Source of the DNA: Candidatus Sulfotelmatobacter sp.
GTDB lineage: Bacteria; Acidobacteriota; Terriglobia; Terriglobales; Acidobacteriaceae
Length of the DNA: 35,469 nt
Direction of reading: 5' to 3'
Assembly: GCA_017883385.1 (NCBI GenBank)
Contig: JADGNQ010000047.1
Location: forward strand, 1 to 35,469
The position numbers and the translations under genes were made by a program. Position 1 is the stretch's first letter. Each line of letters begins with the position of its first letter. The notes beneath the pieces were generated by a model, which was not told the origin of the DNA, did not search any database, and saw only the letters and a list, made by a program, of their open reading frames with translations. This document shows positions 1-8,749 of this stretch, one piece after another.

Positions 1-2
1 TC

Positions 3-1103
3 CTGTTCGACGATGGCTGGGACGATCCCACGACTCTGTGGAAGTTCAATCCTGGTTTTCCGAATGGCCTGACGAAGGTCACGCAGACCGCCGCCAGCTT
101 CGGCGCCGCGCCCGGCATCTGGCTCTCTCCGTGGGGCGGCTACGACAAGCCGAAAGAGCAACGTCTGGCCTCTGCACGTGCGCAGGGATTCGAAATCAAC
201 GAAGGCGGGTTCGCGCTGTCGGGGCCAAAGTACTACCGCTACTTCCGCGATACTTGCCTCGATCTGATCGAGAAATACGACGTGAACCAGTTCAAGTTCG
301 ACGGAACTGGCAATGCGAACCAGGTCATTGCAGGAAGCGATTTCGACAGCGACTTTGACGCAGCCATCCATCTGATCGGCGAACTGCGCGCCAAGAAACC
401 GGATCTCTACGTCAACCTCACCACGGGAACCTATCCCTCGCCGTTCTGGCTCCTGTATGCGGACTCGATCTGGCGTGGAGGCGACGACCACAGCTTCGCC
501 GGCGTCGGTTCCAACCGCCAGCGCTGGATCACCTATCGCGACTCGCAGATCTATCGCCGGGTGGTCGAGGAAGGTCCGCTGTTTCCCATGAATTCGCTGA
601 TGCTGCACGGTCTCATCTTCGCGCGCTACGCGGAGCGCCTGGGCAGCGATCCCGGCCACGATTTCCCCGACGAAGTTCATTCGTACTTCGGCACAGGAAC
701 ACAATTGCAGGAAATGTACATCACGCCTTCGCTGCTCTCCGCGCAGGACTGGGATGTGCTGGCCGAGGCCGCGAAATGGTCGCGCGAGAATGCGCAGACG
801 CTCAAGGACTCACACTGGATTGGCGGCGATCCCGCCCGCCTGGAAGTCTATGGTTGGGCCTCGTGGTCCCGCGAGAAAGCGATTGTCACGCTGCGCAATC
901 CGGGCGACCAACCGCAGGACTTCACGGCAAGCCTCGCGGCGCTTCTGGAACTGCCCGCGGGTTCCGCTGCTGCGTATGGCGCGCGCAGCCCGTGGAAGAA
1001 CGACAGCGCCCAGCAGGCCTTGCGCGTTCCCGCGCAGGAACGGCACACGTTTCACCTGCAACCATTTCAAGTGCTGACGCTGGAACTGACTCCGTCGTCC
1101 TAG
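3..1103 (+). CDS. Glycoside hydrolase, clan GH-D / alpha-galactosidase-like, C-terminal part
   Basis: The open frame enters from the left edge and ends with TAG at 1101-1103, so the start lies outside the window. The visible 366 residues begin with LFDDGWDD and continue with GIWLSPWGGY, then QFKFDGTGN (the Asp codon is at 300-302), then YVNLTTGTYPSPFWLLYADS. This order of short beta-strand motifs resembles the TIM barrel of clan GH-D (GH27/GH36/GH31-like), where the Asp of a K-x-D motif is the nucleophile. The last ~90 residues (WSREKAIVTLRNPGD...QPFQVLTLEL) look like the C-terminal beta-sandwich of such enzymes. The substrate cannot be told; an alpha-galactoside is the family's usual one. 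Some relatives carry a misleading 'enterotoxin' label. The gene faces the minus-strand operon ending at 1305. Confidence 0.65.
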   Translation: MFDDGWDDPTTLWKFNPGFPNGLTKVTQTAASFGAAPGIWLSPWGGYDKPKEQRLASARAQGFEINEGGFALSGPKYYRYFRDTCLDLIEKYDVNQFKFDGTGNANQVIAGSDFDSDFDAAIHLIGELRAKKPDLYVNLTTGTYPSPFWLLYADSIWRGGDDHSFAGVGSNRQRWITYRDSQIYRRVVEEGPLFPMNSLMLHGLIFARYAERLGSDPGHDFPDEVHSYFGTGTQLQEMYITPSLLSAQDWDVLAEAAKWSRENAQTLKDSHWIGGDPARLEVYGWASWSREKAIVTLRNPGDQPQDFTASLAALLELPAGSAAAYGARSPWKNDSAQQALRVPAQERHTFHLQPFQVLTLELTPSS

Positions 1104-1143
1104 GTGCTGCCAAGGGATAGTCGCCTCGGCCGTCCGGTCGCTG

Positions 1144-1209
1144 GGAAACAAAAGTTTTCCACAGTGTTCCCGCGGGAACATTTGTCATACATACATGTAT
1201 GTACACAAA
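1144..1209. repeat. Cluster of three consecutive palindromes between convergent genes
   Basis: In the 201-base gap between the glycoside hydrolase and the YwiC-like gene there are three inverted repeats in a row. The first is GGAAAC-AAAA-GTTTTCC (1144-1160, one extra T). The second is the perfect 16-mer TGTTCCCGCGGGAACA (1165-1180). The third is the perfect 16-mer TACATACATGTATGTA (1188-1203), whose outer flanks TTTGT (1181-1185) and ACAAA (1205-1209) also pair with one bulge. Both genes read into this gap, so a bidirectional terminator is possible, but there is no clear T-tract. Operator sites are the alternative. Confidence 0.5.
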
Positions 1210-1304
1210 TGCATTAAGTCGAGCGCTGTCAATGGGTTGCAGGCGACCGGGCCGCTGGGGGTTCTGCTAAGGACGCTCTCGTGAGAGATGGCAAGGCGCC
1301 AGAG

Positions 1305-2363
1305 CTATTGCGCCCAGGCGAATGCGGCGATGAAGAGAACGCAGAAGGCCACCGCATGCTTCAGTTCGTTCCAGCCGAGTTTGCGCACGACCAATGGCGC
1401 GGGCTTCTGGATAAAGTAGAACCATCCTCGGAAAAGAAGCGGGGCAAAAGCTAGGGACGCGACCTGGGGCAGCAGACCGGCGAGGCAGGCGAGTGTAAGC
1501 GCCGCCGTCATGGCCAACTGTCCGGCTGCGAAGGCCCAACCGTGGGCGAGTTTGGCACGCAATCCTTCGATTCGCGCGGTGTGAATGCGAAGCTGCACGT
1601 AGTGAATCTGGTTGCCGGCGAAGATCAAATTCGCGAGCCACAGCATCCAAGCGGTCGCGCCGAACTTTCCGGTAACAACGTAGTACGCGGCCGGCCCAGA
1701 AGCCGTCAGGCCAATCGTCCCGACGATTTCAGAGAGCATGCGGGCCCGCCGTCCCAATTTCTTGAGCAGCGCCTGGCCCACAAAGGCCGCGGCGGCAGCG
1801 GCGCCAATCAGCCACAAGGCTGGATTCCGGCCCGCCCACAGCAACGTTCCCAGAGTCAGCACAGCTACGACGCCCAACCCTGCGATCACGATCGCTACTG
1901 CGCGACGCTCATCCTTCGACTGTGCGCGGATGGCAAATGTGCCCAGCAGACTCTCGACGGGCGTTCTGAGCCAAAACAGCGCGAGAGCCGCCGTCAGCAA
2001 CAGGAGGATCGGAAGAACGTGGTCGCTTTCCCGGAAGGCAACGCCCGCGCCTGTGACCATCGGCACGAGCAACAGTCCCCAAGCCCCGTGCTCACGGGGA
2101 AGAACCAGAGCATGCCGACGCTCCCGGCGAGCTTTTTCAGTCGCGATTTCTGTCGATCGAGACTCCGGGACGCTGGGGAAGGGCTTGATTCTGGGCCGAC
2201 GATTTCCCTCGACTCCCGAAGGCGCGACTGATCGAACGGCGCTCAGGGCAGGATTCGAAGCCGCGTCCTTCCCGGGACCACCGTTGGTCGTCCCGAGGCC
2301 GATGGTGCGGGGAGTTTCACTGCCGGCCTCGAAGTCCACGATGCTCAATTCCCTCGTCGTCAT
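1305..2363 (-). CDS. YwiC-like integral membrane protein
   Basis: About 352 residues if read from ATG at 2363, which overlaps the TGA of the upstream flavoprotein gene by one base (TGATG); an in-frame non-ATG start further upstream lies inside that gene. Around residues 89-96 it has the motif PREHGAWG, the hallmark at the start of the YwiC-like family, followed by about eight hydrophobic segments to the C-terminus. Function is unknown. In Bacillus subtilis ywiC lies beside fnr and the nar genes (established), which fits the anaerobic context here. The first ~85 residues are odd: low complexity and hydrophilic, partly encoded by a dispersed repeat (2206-2248). The membrane protein proper begins only at the PREHGAWG motif. 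Third gene of the nifJ operon. Confidence 0.8.
   Translation of the reverse strand: MTTRELSIVDFEAGSETPRTIGLGTTNGGPGKDAASNPALSAVRSVAPSGVEGNRRPRIKPFPSVPESRSTEIATEKARRERRHALVLPREHGAWGLLLVPMVTGAGVAFRESDHVLPILLLLTAALALFWLRTPVESLLGTFAIRAQSKDERRAVAIVIAGLGVVAVLTLGTLLWAGRNPALWLIGAAAAAAFVGQALLKKLGRRARMLSEIVGTIGLTASGPAAYYVVTGKFGATAWMLWLANLIFAGNQIHYVQLRIHTARIEGLRAKLAHGWAFAAGQLAMTAALTLACLAGLLPQVASLAFAPLLFRGWFYFIQKPAPLVVRKLGWNELKHAVAFCVLFIAAFAWAQ
2206..2248. repeat. Dispersed CCCTCGACT...GCTCAGGG repeat inside the YwiC-like coding region
   Basis: The plus strand reads CCCTCGACT at 2206-2214 and GCTCAGGG at 2241-2248. The same pair of ends recurs at 29954-29972 (CCCTTCGGCAAGCTCAGGG) and at 35301-35356 (ATCCTTCGACT...GCTCAGGAT). 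Here the repeat lies in the hydrophilic N-terminal extension and is translated as ALSAVRSVAPSGVEG, which suggests the element landed in a dispensable part of the gene. Confidence 0.55.
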
Positions 2364-3379
2364 CAGCGCCAGCCTGCCATGTGCAGGTGTTGCATGCCTT
2401 TCACGGCGCGCATGTATTGCGCGCGCTCGAAAGCGCCAGGATCCGGGCACTTGATCTGGCTCATGCTGCCCTGCATCTGCGCCACTGATTCGTACTCATG
2501 TTCTTCCATCCACTCGCGCACTTCGCGCTCCACATGACGCAGGTGATTGACGCCGTGACGCATGAGAGAGGAGCACAGCATCGTGACGTTAGCCCCCACC
2601 ATGAGCAACTTGATGACATCCTCGGCGCCATGCACTCCGCCGGTGGCCGCCAGACCAGCCTTGACCTTGCCGAACAGAATTCCAATCCAGGTGAGCGGCA
2701 GGCGCAGAGCCTGCGGCGTGCTCAACAGCACGTTTGGCTGAATTACCAACTCCTCCAGATCGATGTCGGGCTGGTAAAAGCGATTGAACAGTACAAGTGC
2801 ATCGGCTCCTGCCTCATCCAAACGGCCAGCCATATTCGCCATGTTGCTGAAGAAAGGACTCAACTTCACCGCGACTGGAATGGTGACTGTTGCTTTCACA
2901 GCTCGCAAAATATCGAGATAAGTCTTTTCAACGTCCGCCGCCGTGATATGGGGATCTGTGGGAATGTAGTAGATATTGCATTCGATGGCATCCGCGCCGG
3001 CGCGTTCTATCTCTCCGGCAAATTTCGTCCATCCTCCCAGCGTCGAGCCGTTGAGGCTGGCGATGATCGGGATGCTCACCGACGCTTTGGCTTTGCGGAT
3101 GTGATTCAGGTATCCCTCTGGACCGACGTGAAACTCGCTGGCCTGCGGGAAATAGGTGAGGGACTCGGCAAAGCTCTCGGTGCCCGCGGCGAGGTGATAA
3201 TCGAGGTCCGCTTCCTCCTGCCGTAACTGTTCTTCAAACAGCGAGTACAGCACCACGGCGGAAGCTCCGGCATCTTCCAACCGGCAAATTCCATCCACAT
3301 CGCGCGATAACGGCGAGGCTGAGACCACGAGCGGAGATCTGAGTTTCAAACCAAGGTAATTCGTGCTGAGATCGATCAT
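2363..3379 (-). CDS. Dihydroorotate dehydrogenase-like FMN protein
   Basis: 338 residues, ATG at 3379 with a good ribosome site (GAGGAGAAACTC), 18 bases after the nifJ stop. It is a TIM-barrel flavoprotein of the PyrD/PreA type: N-terminal YLGLKLRSPLVVSASPLS, the strand VSIPIIASLNGST (101-113), KLSPFFSN, and the phosphate-binding end LAATGGVHGAEDVIKLLMVGA. The position that reads N-x-S-C-P-N in true class 1 dihydroorotate dehydrogenases is ECNIYYIPTDP (133-143), so the catalytic Ser/Cys is absent. It is therefore unlikely to be the pyrimidine enzyme. This DHOD-like group is often encoded next to PFOR (established), which suggests a redox role with ferredoxin, but its substrate is unknown. It overlaps the next gene by one base. 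Confidence 0.87.
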   Translation of the reverse strand: MIDLSTNYLGLKLRSPLVVSASPLSRDVDGICRLEDAGASAVVLYSLFEEQLRQEEADLDYHLAAGTESFAESLTYFPQASEFHVGPEGYLNHIRKAKASVSIPIIASLNGSTLGGWTKFAGEIERAGADAIECNIYYIPTDPHITAADVEKTYLDILRAVKATVTIPVAVKLSPFFSNMANMAGRLDEAGADALVLFNRFYQPDIDLEELVIQPNVLLSTPQALRLPLTWIGILFGKVKAGLAATGGVHGAEDVIKLLMVGANVTMLCSSLMRHGVNHLRHVEREVREWMEEHEYESVAQMQGSMSQIKCPDPGAFERAQYMRAVKGMQHLHMAGWR

Positions 3380-3397
3380 GAGTTTCTCCTCGCGTTT

Positions 3398-6300
3398 CTA
3401 TCGCGCTCCCGTTGGTACCGGCTTCTCCACAGCAGGCGCGGTCTTCTCGGCTGAGTCTTTGGGTGCAGCCACCGGTTCTGATTTGCGGCTGGCCATGTAT
3501 TCATACATCCGGTAACGGCTTTCCACATCCTGTTGCGCCAGCTTCCACAAACGCTCGGCGGCTTCCGGTTTGCTCTTGGTGAGCATTTTGAAGCGCGTCT
3601 GCTGCAGCAGATACTCCTGCACTTTGCGCGTAGGAGCGCGCGAATCGAGCGCCAGCGGATTCTCCCCCGCTGCAGTCCGCTCGGGGTTGTAGCGATAGAG
3701 CAGCCACTGGCCCGATTCGACTGCAACTTTCTGATCGGTCATCGCCGTGGTCATGTCGATGCCGTGGGCGATGCAGTGCGAGTAGGCGATGATGATGCTC
3801 GGCCCGTCGTAGGCTTCGGCTTCAAGAAACGCTTTGAGTGTGTGCTCATCTTTCGCGCCCATGGCCACGCTTGCGACGTAGACGTTGCCGTAGGTCATGG
3901 CCATCAGTCCGAGATCTTTCTTGGGGCCCGGCTTGCCGCCCGCAGCGAATTTGGCGACCGCCCCGCGCGGCGTCGACTTTGAGGCCTGCCCGCCGGTGTT
4001 CGAGTAAACCTCGGTATCGAGCACCAGGATGTTCACGTTGCGCCCGCTGGCCAGCACGTGGTCGAGGCCGCCGTAGCCGATGTCATAGGCCCAGCCGTCG
4101 CCGCCCACGATCCACACGCTCTTCTTCACCAGCATGTCGACGACGGAAAGAAGTTGTCTGGCATCGGCCGAGTTGAGCTTCGCCAGTTTCTCTTTCAGTA
4201 TGTCGACGCGCTGACGCTGCTCGTAGATGTCAGCTTCGTCTTTCTGCTTCGCGTTGAGGATGGCCGTGACGAGTTCTTCACCGACGCTTCCCGCCAGACG
4301 CCGAAGCAGTTCGTGGGAAAACTCAGTCTGCTTGTCGATCGAGACCCGGAAGCCCAGCCCAAATTCAGCATTGTCTTCAAACAGGGAATTCGACCACGCT
4401 GGTCCGCGGCCAGCGGCGTTCTTGGACCATGGCGTCGTGGGCAGGTTGCCGCCATAGATCGACGAGCAACCAGTTGCATTCGCCACCACAGCCCGGTCGC
4501 CGAAAAGTTGTGAAACCAGCTTCAGATAAGGAGTCTCGCCGCAGCCGGAGCATGCGCCCGAGAACTCGAATAGCGGTTCCTGCACTTGTTGCTGGCGGAT
4601 CGTCCCGACTTTGATCTTTCTGCGGTCGAGTTCCGGGAGCTTCAGGAAGAATTCCCAGTTCTCGCTCTCCGGCGCACGCAGCGGAGGCTGCGGGACCATA
4701 TTGATGGCCTTCAGTCGCACCTCGCTCTTGTTCTTCACGGGGCAGACATCGACGCACACGCCGCATCCGGTGCAATCTTCCGGAGCCACCTGGATCGTGT
4801 ACTTCATCCCAGCCCACTCTTTGTCGCGCGTATCGCACGACTTGAAGGTTGCGGGTGCGCCTTGCAATTCTTTGCTGTCGTAGACCTTGATCCGGATCAC
4901 GGCGTGCGGGCAAACCATCGCGCACTTGCCGCACTGGATGCAGATCTTCGTATCCCACGCCGGAATTTCAAGTGCCAGGTTGCGCTTTTCCCACTTCGCG
5001 GTGCCAGTGGGAAAGGTGCCGTCGCAGGAGAACGCGCTCACGGGAAGTTCGTCCCCGCGGCCAGCGTAGATTGTGCCCAGAACATCGTGTTCAAACTTGG
5101 GCGCCCCGGGGAATGCGGCTGGGATTTCAGTCTTGCTGCTGACGCTGTCTGGAATCTTCACTTCAAACAGGTGAGCCAACGTCTTGTCGACGGCCTGCAT
5201 GTTCTTTTGCACTACGTCTTCGCCCTTGCGGCCATAGGTGTAGCGGATCGACTGGCGAATGGCTTCGATCGCTTCCTCTCCGGGCAGAACTTTCGAGATG
5301 GCGAAGAAGCATACCTGCATAATGGTGTTCGTACGGGAACCCATCCCGGCGTCCTGCGCCACCTGGTAGGCATCGATGGCGTAGAGTTTCGCTTTCTTGG
5401 CGATGAGTTGCGACTGCACTTCACGGGGCAGGTGGTCCCAGACTTCGTCTTTGCCAAAAGGACTGTTGACCAGGAATACGCCGCCCGGCACCAGAGCGCT
5501 CAGCATGTCGTAGCGCTCGAGGAATATCCACTGGTGGCAGGCGATGAAGTTCGCTTTGGAAATCAAATAGCTGGAGTGGATGGGCTGCGGCCCGAAGCGG
5601 AGATGCGAGACGGTCATCGCGCCGGACTTCTTTGAATCGTAAACGAAGTATCCTTGCCCGTAGTTGTCGGTGTTTTCGCCGATGATCTTGATGGAATTCT
5701 TGTTGGCGCCGACCGTGCCGTCCGCACCCAGACCATAAAACAACGCGCGCACTACGCTGTCGTGTTCGGTCGAGAACGCGGCATCGTACTCGAGGCTGGT
5801 GTGGCCGACGTCGTCGTGAATGCCAATCGTGAAGTGGTCCTTCGGTTGGCTCTGCCTCAGGTTGTCGTAAACGGCCTTGACCATCGCGGGGGTGAATTCC
5901 TTGGACGACAAGCCGTAACGCCCGCCGACCACTCCCGGCGCGATCTTCAGTTTTCCGTAGCCCAGCTTTAAGCCCTCATGCAGGGCGTTCACGACGTCGA
6001 GGAACAGGGGTTCGCCGATCGCTCCTGACTCCTTGGTGCGATCCAGAACTGAAATCTGGCGAACGCTGGCGGGCAAGGCCTCCATGAACGATTTCACGCA
6101 GAAGGGACGGTACAACCTGACCTTCAGCAGGCCTATTTTTTCTCCCTGCGCGTTCAGGTATTCAACGGTCTCGTGCGCGGCTTCTGCGCCGGAGCCCATC
6201 ATGACGATCACGCGCTCGGCATCGGGTGCGCCGACATAGTCGAACAGGTGATAGGAGCGGCCCACGATCTCGGCGAACTTATCCATGGTCGCCTGAACCT

Positions 6301-7024
6301 TGGCCGGAGCGGCGTCGTAGTAGGCATTAGCGCTTTCACGAATCTGGAAGAAGACGTCAGGATTCTGTGCCGTGCCGCGCAGCACCGGATGATCGGGCGA
6401 GAGCGCGCGCTGGCGGTGCTCGATGATGCGGTCCATGTTGAGCATCGCCCGCATGTCGTCTTCGTTGAGTAATTCGATCTTGTTGACTTCGTGGGAGGTG
6501 CGGAATCCGTCGAAGAAGTGCAGGAACGGAATGCGCGTCTCAAGCGTCGCGGCATGCGCGATCAGGGACAGGTCCATCGCCTCCTGCACTGAGTTCGAGC
6601 AGAGCATGGCCCATCCCGTGGCGCGGCAGAACATTACGTCGGAGTGGTCGCCAAAAATCGAGAGCGCATGCGTGGCCAGGGTGCGCGCCGTGACGTGAAA
6701 CGCACACGGGGTCAGTTCACCGGCGATCTTGTTCATGTTCGGGATCATGAGCAGCAATCCCTGCGACGCGGTAAACGTCGTGGAGAGCGATCCGGTCTGC
6801 AGGGCACCGTGCACGGCTCCGGCCGCGCCGCCTTCGCTCTGCATCTCGACTACGTGGGGTACGCTGCCCCAGGCATTGGGTACGTTCTCCGAGGACCACT
6901 GGTCCGCCCATTCGCCCATCGGCGACGAAGGAGTGATCGGGTAAATGGCGATCACTTCGCTCGCCCGGTAGGCGACATTCGCCACAGCTTCGTTGGCGTC
7001 CATGGTCTTGAATTTGCGCTTCAT
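3398..7024 (-). CDS. nifJ: Pyruvate:ferredoxin (flavodoxin) oxidoreductase
   Basis: 1208 residues, the usual length of the single-chain enzyme. It oxidises pyruvate with CoA to acetyl-CoA and CO2 and reduces ferredoxin or flavodoxin in the cytoplasm. The N-terminal pyruvate domain starts MDANEAVANVAYRASEVIAIYPITPSSPMGEW. The central gamma domain has TLAHLFEVK...GRGDELPVSAF. Two 4Fe-4S motifs follow, CIQCGKCAMVCP near residue 693 and CTGCGVCVDVCP near 753. The TPP domain starts at SGACSGCGETPYLKL and contains GGDGWAYDIGYGG and LDTEVYSNTGGQ. ATG at 7024 is preceded by a G-rich stretch. First gene of a three-gene operon; a perfect CRP-type palindrome lies ~110 bases upstream. The C-terminal ~40 residues are a loose Ala/Pro/Lys tail. 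Confidence 0.97.
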   Translation of the reverse strand: MKRKFKTMDANEAVANVAYRASEVIAIYPITPSSPMGEWADQWSSENVPNAWGSVPHVVEMQSEGGAAGAVHGALQTGSLSTTFTASQGLLLMIPNMNKIAGELTPCAFHVTARTLATHALSIFGDHSDVMFCRATGWAMLCSNSVQEAMDLSLIAHAATLETRIPFLHFFDGFRTSHEVNKIELLNEDDMRAMLNMDRIIEHRQRALSPDHPVLRGTAQNPDVFFQIRESANAYYDAAPAKVQATMDKFAEIVGRSYHLFDYVGAPDAERVIVMMGSGAEAAHETVEYLNAQGEKIGLLKVRLYRPFCVKSFMEALPASVRQISVLDRTKESGAIGEPLFLDVVNALHEGLKLGYGKLKIAPGVVGGRYGLSSKEFTPAMVKAVYDNLRQSQPKDHFTIGIHDDVGHTSLEYDAAFSTEHDSVVRALFYGLGADGTVGANKNSIKIIGENTDNYGQGYFVYDSKKSGAMTVSHLRFGPQPIHSSYLISKANFIACHQWIFLERYDMLSALVPGGVFLVNSPFGKDEVWDHLPREVQSQLIAKKAKLYAIDAYQVAQDAGMGSRTNTIMQVCFFAISKVLPGEEAIEAIRQSIRYTYGRKGEDVVQKNMQAVDKTLAHLFEVKIPDSVSSKTEIPAAFPGAPKFEHDVLGTIYAGRGDELPVSAFSCDGTFPTGTAKWEKRNLALEIPAWDTKICIQCGKCAMVCPHAVIRIKVYDSKELQGAPATFKSCDTRDKEWAGMKYTIQVAPEDCTGCGVCVDVCPVKNKSEVRLKAINMVPQPPLRAPESENWEFFLKLPELDRRKIKVGTIRQQQVQEPLFEFSGACSGCGETPYLKLVSQLFGDRAVVANATGCSSIYGGNLPTTPWSKNAAGRGPAWSNSLFEDNAEFGLGFRVSIDKQTEFSHELLRRLAGSVGEELVTAILNAKQKDEADIYEQRQRVDILKEKLAKLNSADARQLLSVVDMLVKKSVWIVGGDGWAYDIGYGGLDHVLASGRNVNILVLDTEVYSNTGGQASKSTPRGAVAKFAAGGKPGPKKDLGLMAMTYGNVYVASVAMGAKDEHTLKAFLEAEAYDGPSIIIAYSHCIAHGIDMTTAMTDQKVAVESGQWLLYRYNPERTAAGENPLALDSRAPTRKVQEYLLQQTRFKMLTKSKPEAAERLWKLAQQDVESRYRMYEYMASRKSEPVAAPKDSAEKTAPAVEKPVPTGAR

Positions 7025-7133
7025 GACATCCCCCGTTCAGAACTTTCGACAGGGCCACGGGAGTGGTCCACATCGATATATTCAGGATGCAGGAAGGGGG
7101 TTGTGGATGTCGGGACGCAGGTTCACAGAGGGG

Positions 7134-7149
7134 TGTGATTTGAATCACA
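7134..7149. promoter_or_regulatory. Crp/Fnr-type operator upstream of nifJ
   Basis: TGTGATTTGAATCACA, a perfect match to the CRP consensus TGTGA-N6-TCACA; the palindrome extends to 18 bases (GTGTGATT-TG-AATCACAC, 7133-7150). It sits ~110 bases before the nifJ ATG. On the minus strand a TATATC -10-like element (7075-7080) lies between site and gene, so an upstream-activator position is plausible. Confidence 0.75.
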
Positions 7150-7225
7150 CTTCGCGCAGGAGGAGATTGCTGAGGGCGCTGATTGGATCTTTCAACGGAC
7201 CTATAACTCTTTGTGAATCATGGGA

Positions 7226-8749
7226 CTAAGGGCCGCTCCCTCCGGAGTGGCAGTCGCTGCAGTTCACCTGCGTCAAGTCTCCCAAATCGACGGGATGCTG
7301 GAAACTGGGCACGGCAGTAGCAGCGAGGCTGGTCGTCCCCTCGGTCTCTGACATGAGGGTGTGGCACTGGGTGCAGTCCTTGCTTATGACCCTGCCGTCG
7401 GCGCTGACATGCTGGCCGTCGTGGCAGCGGAAGCAGCCGTTGTAATAGAAGTGCCCCAGGTTGTTGGAATGGGTCTGCCAGTTCAGCTTCATTTCGGGGA
7501 AGGTCGTGCGTTTGAAGATCTGCTGAACCTCGGTCACGGCGTTGCGAATCTCCAGTTGCTTGGTCTTCGCGACGTCCGGATACTTGCTCTCGTAGTAGCT
7601 TGGCACCCCGCTCGCGATGCCCTGCATGGCGGCATCGGTGGTGGCGTAAGTCGCGGTTAGCACCGTTACCGCTTCCTGCTTGATGAAGGGGAGGGTTACG
7701 TCCAAGCGGCGCGCCAGCAAGGACTGATCGACCGCCTGGTCTGGTGGAACGTAGATATGCGTCGGACGATTGTGGCAGTCCACGCAGTCCATGCGGTGCC
7801 GGGGGGCCTTGGCAATCTGATCCTTGGAGAGTGTCGAATCTTTGGCGTAGTAGTCGGTGACGCGGCCCTGCAGATCTTCCACGTGAATATAGGAAACGAT
7901 CTGGCGCTTCTCGTCGGCCGCCACGTACTCGATCTTGTTGCCGATGTTCATGTGCCAGTGGATGCCTTCGGGTGCGCCGGTGGCGGGATCTCCGCCGCCG
8001 GTTTTGATGATCATCCGGATCTGGCGCATCGTGTTCTTTTCATCGTTGGCGTAGTGCGTGAAGACTTTGAGCTGGCCTCCGTAGAATTTTTTCGGCCAGT
8101 GGCATTGCTCGCAAGTCTCTTGCGCCGGACGCAAATTGTGCACCGGCGTGGGAATGGGCCTCGGGAAAGTATTGAACAGGGCAGCAAAAACCTGCCGGCT
8201 GCCGGAGAGCTTGGACTTCACAAACCAGGTTGCGCCAGCGCCTACATGGCACTCCGCGCATGCCACCCGGGCATGCGGAGAAAGTTGATACGCGGTGTAT
8301 TCCGGACTCATCACCGTGTGGCACAACTGCCCGCAAAATGAAACCGACTCGGTGAATTCGTAGGCTTTGTAGCTGCCCGCGATACTTACCATGACGAACA
8401 CTACCAGGAACGTCACGAACGAGAATACCGCGCTACGCTGAGCCCGGTCGTTCAGGTCGATGCGGGGATAGAACTCCGTCGACACCACTTTCTTCCGCCG
8501 CTCCAGCAGCACACCGGCCAACATCAGCAGCAAGCCGAACGTCAGGAATGCGGGCGACACCATGTAGGCCAGGATGCCGATGTAAGGGCTGGCCTTGACG
8601 GCAATGGCGTCGATCAGGACAAAAAGGAAAATGTTGGCGAGACTGACGATCGCCAGCGCCACGCCGGCGAGGCTGACCGGGTTGCGCATGAGCATGCGCG
8701 AACGATGCCAGGGCTCGACCGGCGTCGTCGGGGACTTCTCATTGTCCAT
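7226..8749 (-). CDS. NapC/NirT-type membrane multihaem cytochrome c (seven haem motifs)
   Basis: 507 residues from ATG at 8749; the frame is open further upstream but that part lies inside the previous gene. Three membrane helices occupy about 25-47, 57-82 and 107-127. The remainder faces the periplasm and has seven haem motifs: CGQLCH (139-144, three residues between the cysteines), CAECH, CEQCH, CVDCH, CFRCH, CTQCH and CSDCH at the C-terminus. The sequence VMSPEYTAYQLSPHARVACAECH after haem 1 is typical of NapC/NirT/NrfH quinol dehydrogenases. Inferred role: quinol oxidation or electron relay between the membrane and a periplasmic partner. It overlaps the end of the b/c fusion gene by 11 bases, so it is translationally coupled to it. 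No catalytic reductase gene is in the window. Confidence 0.88.
   Translation of the reverse strand: MDNEKSPTTPVEPWHRSRMLMRNPVSLAGVALAIVSLANIFLFVLIDAIAVKASPYIGILAYMVSPAFLTFGLLLMLAGVLLERRKKVVSTEFYPRIDLNDRAQRSAVFSFVTFLVVFVMVSIAGSYKAYEFTESVSFCGQLCHTVMSPEYTAYQLSPHARVACAECHVGAGATWFVKSKLSGSRQVFAALFNTFPRPIPTPVHNLRPAQETCEQCHWPKKFYGGQLKVFTHYANDEKNTMRQIRMIIKTGGGDPATGAPEGIHWHMNIGNKIEYVAADEKRQIVSYIHVEDLQGRVTDYYAKDSTLSKDQIAKAPRHRMDCVDCHNRPTHIYVPPDQAVDQSLLARRLDVTLPFIKQEAVTVLTATYATTDAAMQGIASGVPSYYESKYPDVAKTKQLEIRNAVTEVQQIFKRTTFPEMKLNWQTHSNNLGHFYYNGCFRCHDGQHVSADGRVISKDCTQCHTLMSETEGTTSLAATAVPSFQHPVDLGDLTQVNCSDCHSGGSGP

Noticed and set aside
1738-2454. Open frames on the plus strand opposite the YwiC-like gene
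   Set aside because: Arg/Ser/Pro-rich composition typical of antisense shadows; the minus strand has the membrane helices and family motif.
4586-5635. Long open frame (349 codons) opposite nifJ
   Set aside because: Antisense shadow of a highly conserved PFOR gene in GC-rich DNA, with no domain.
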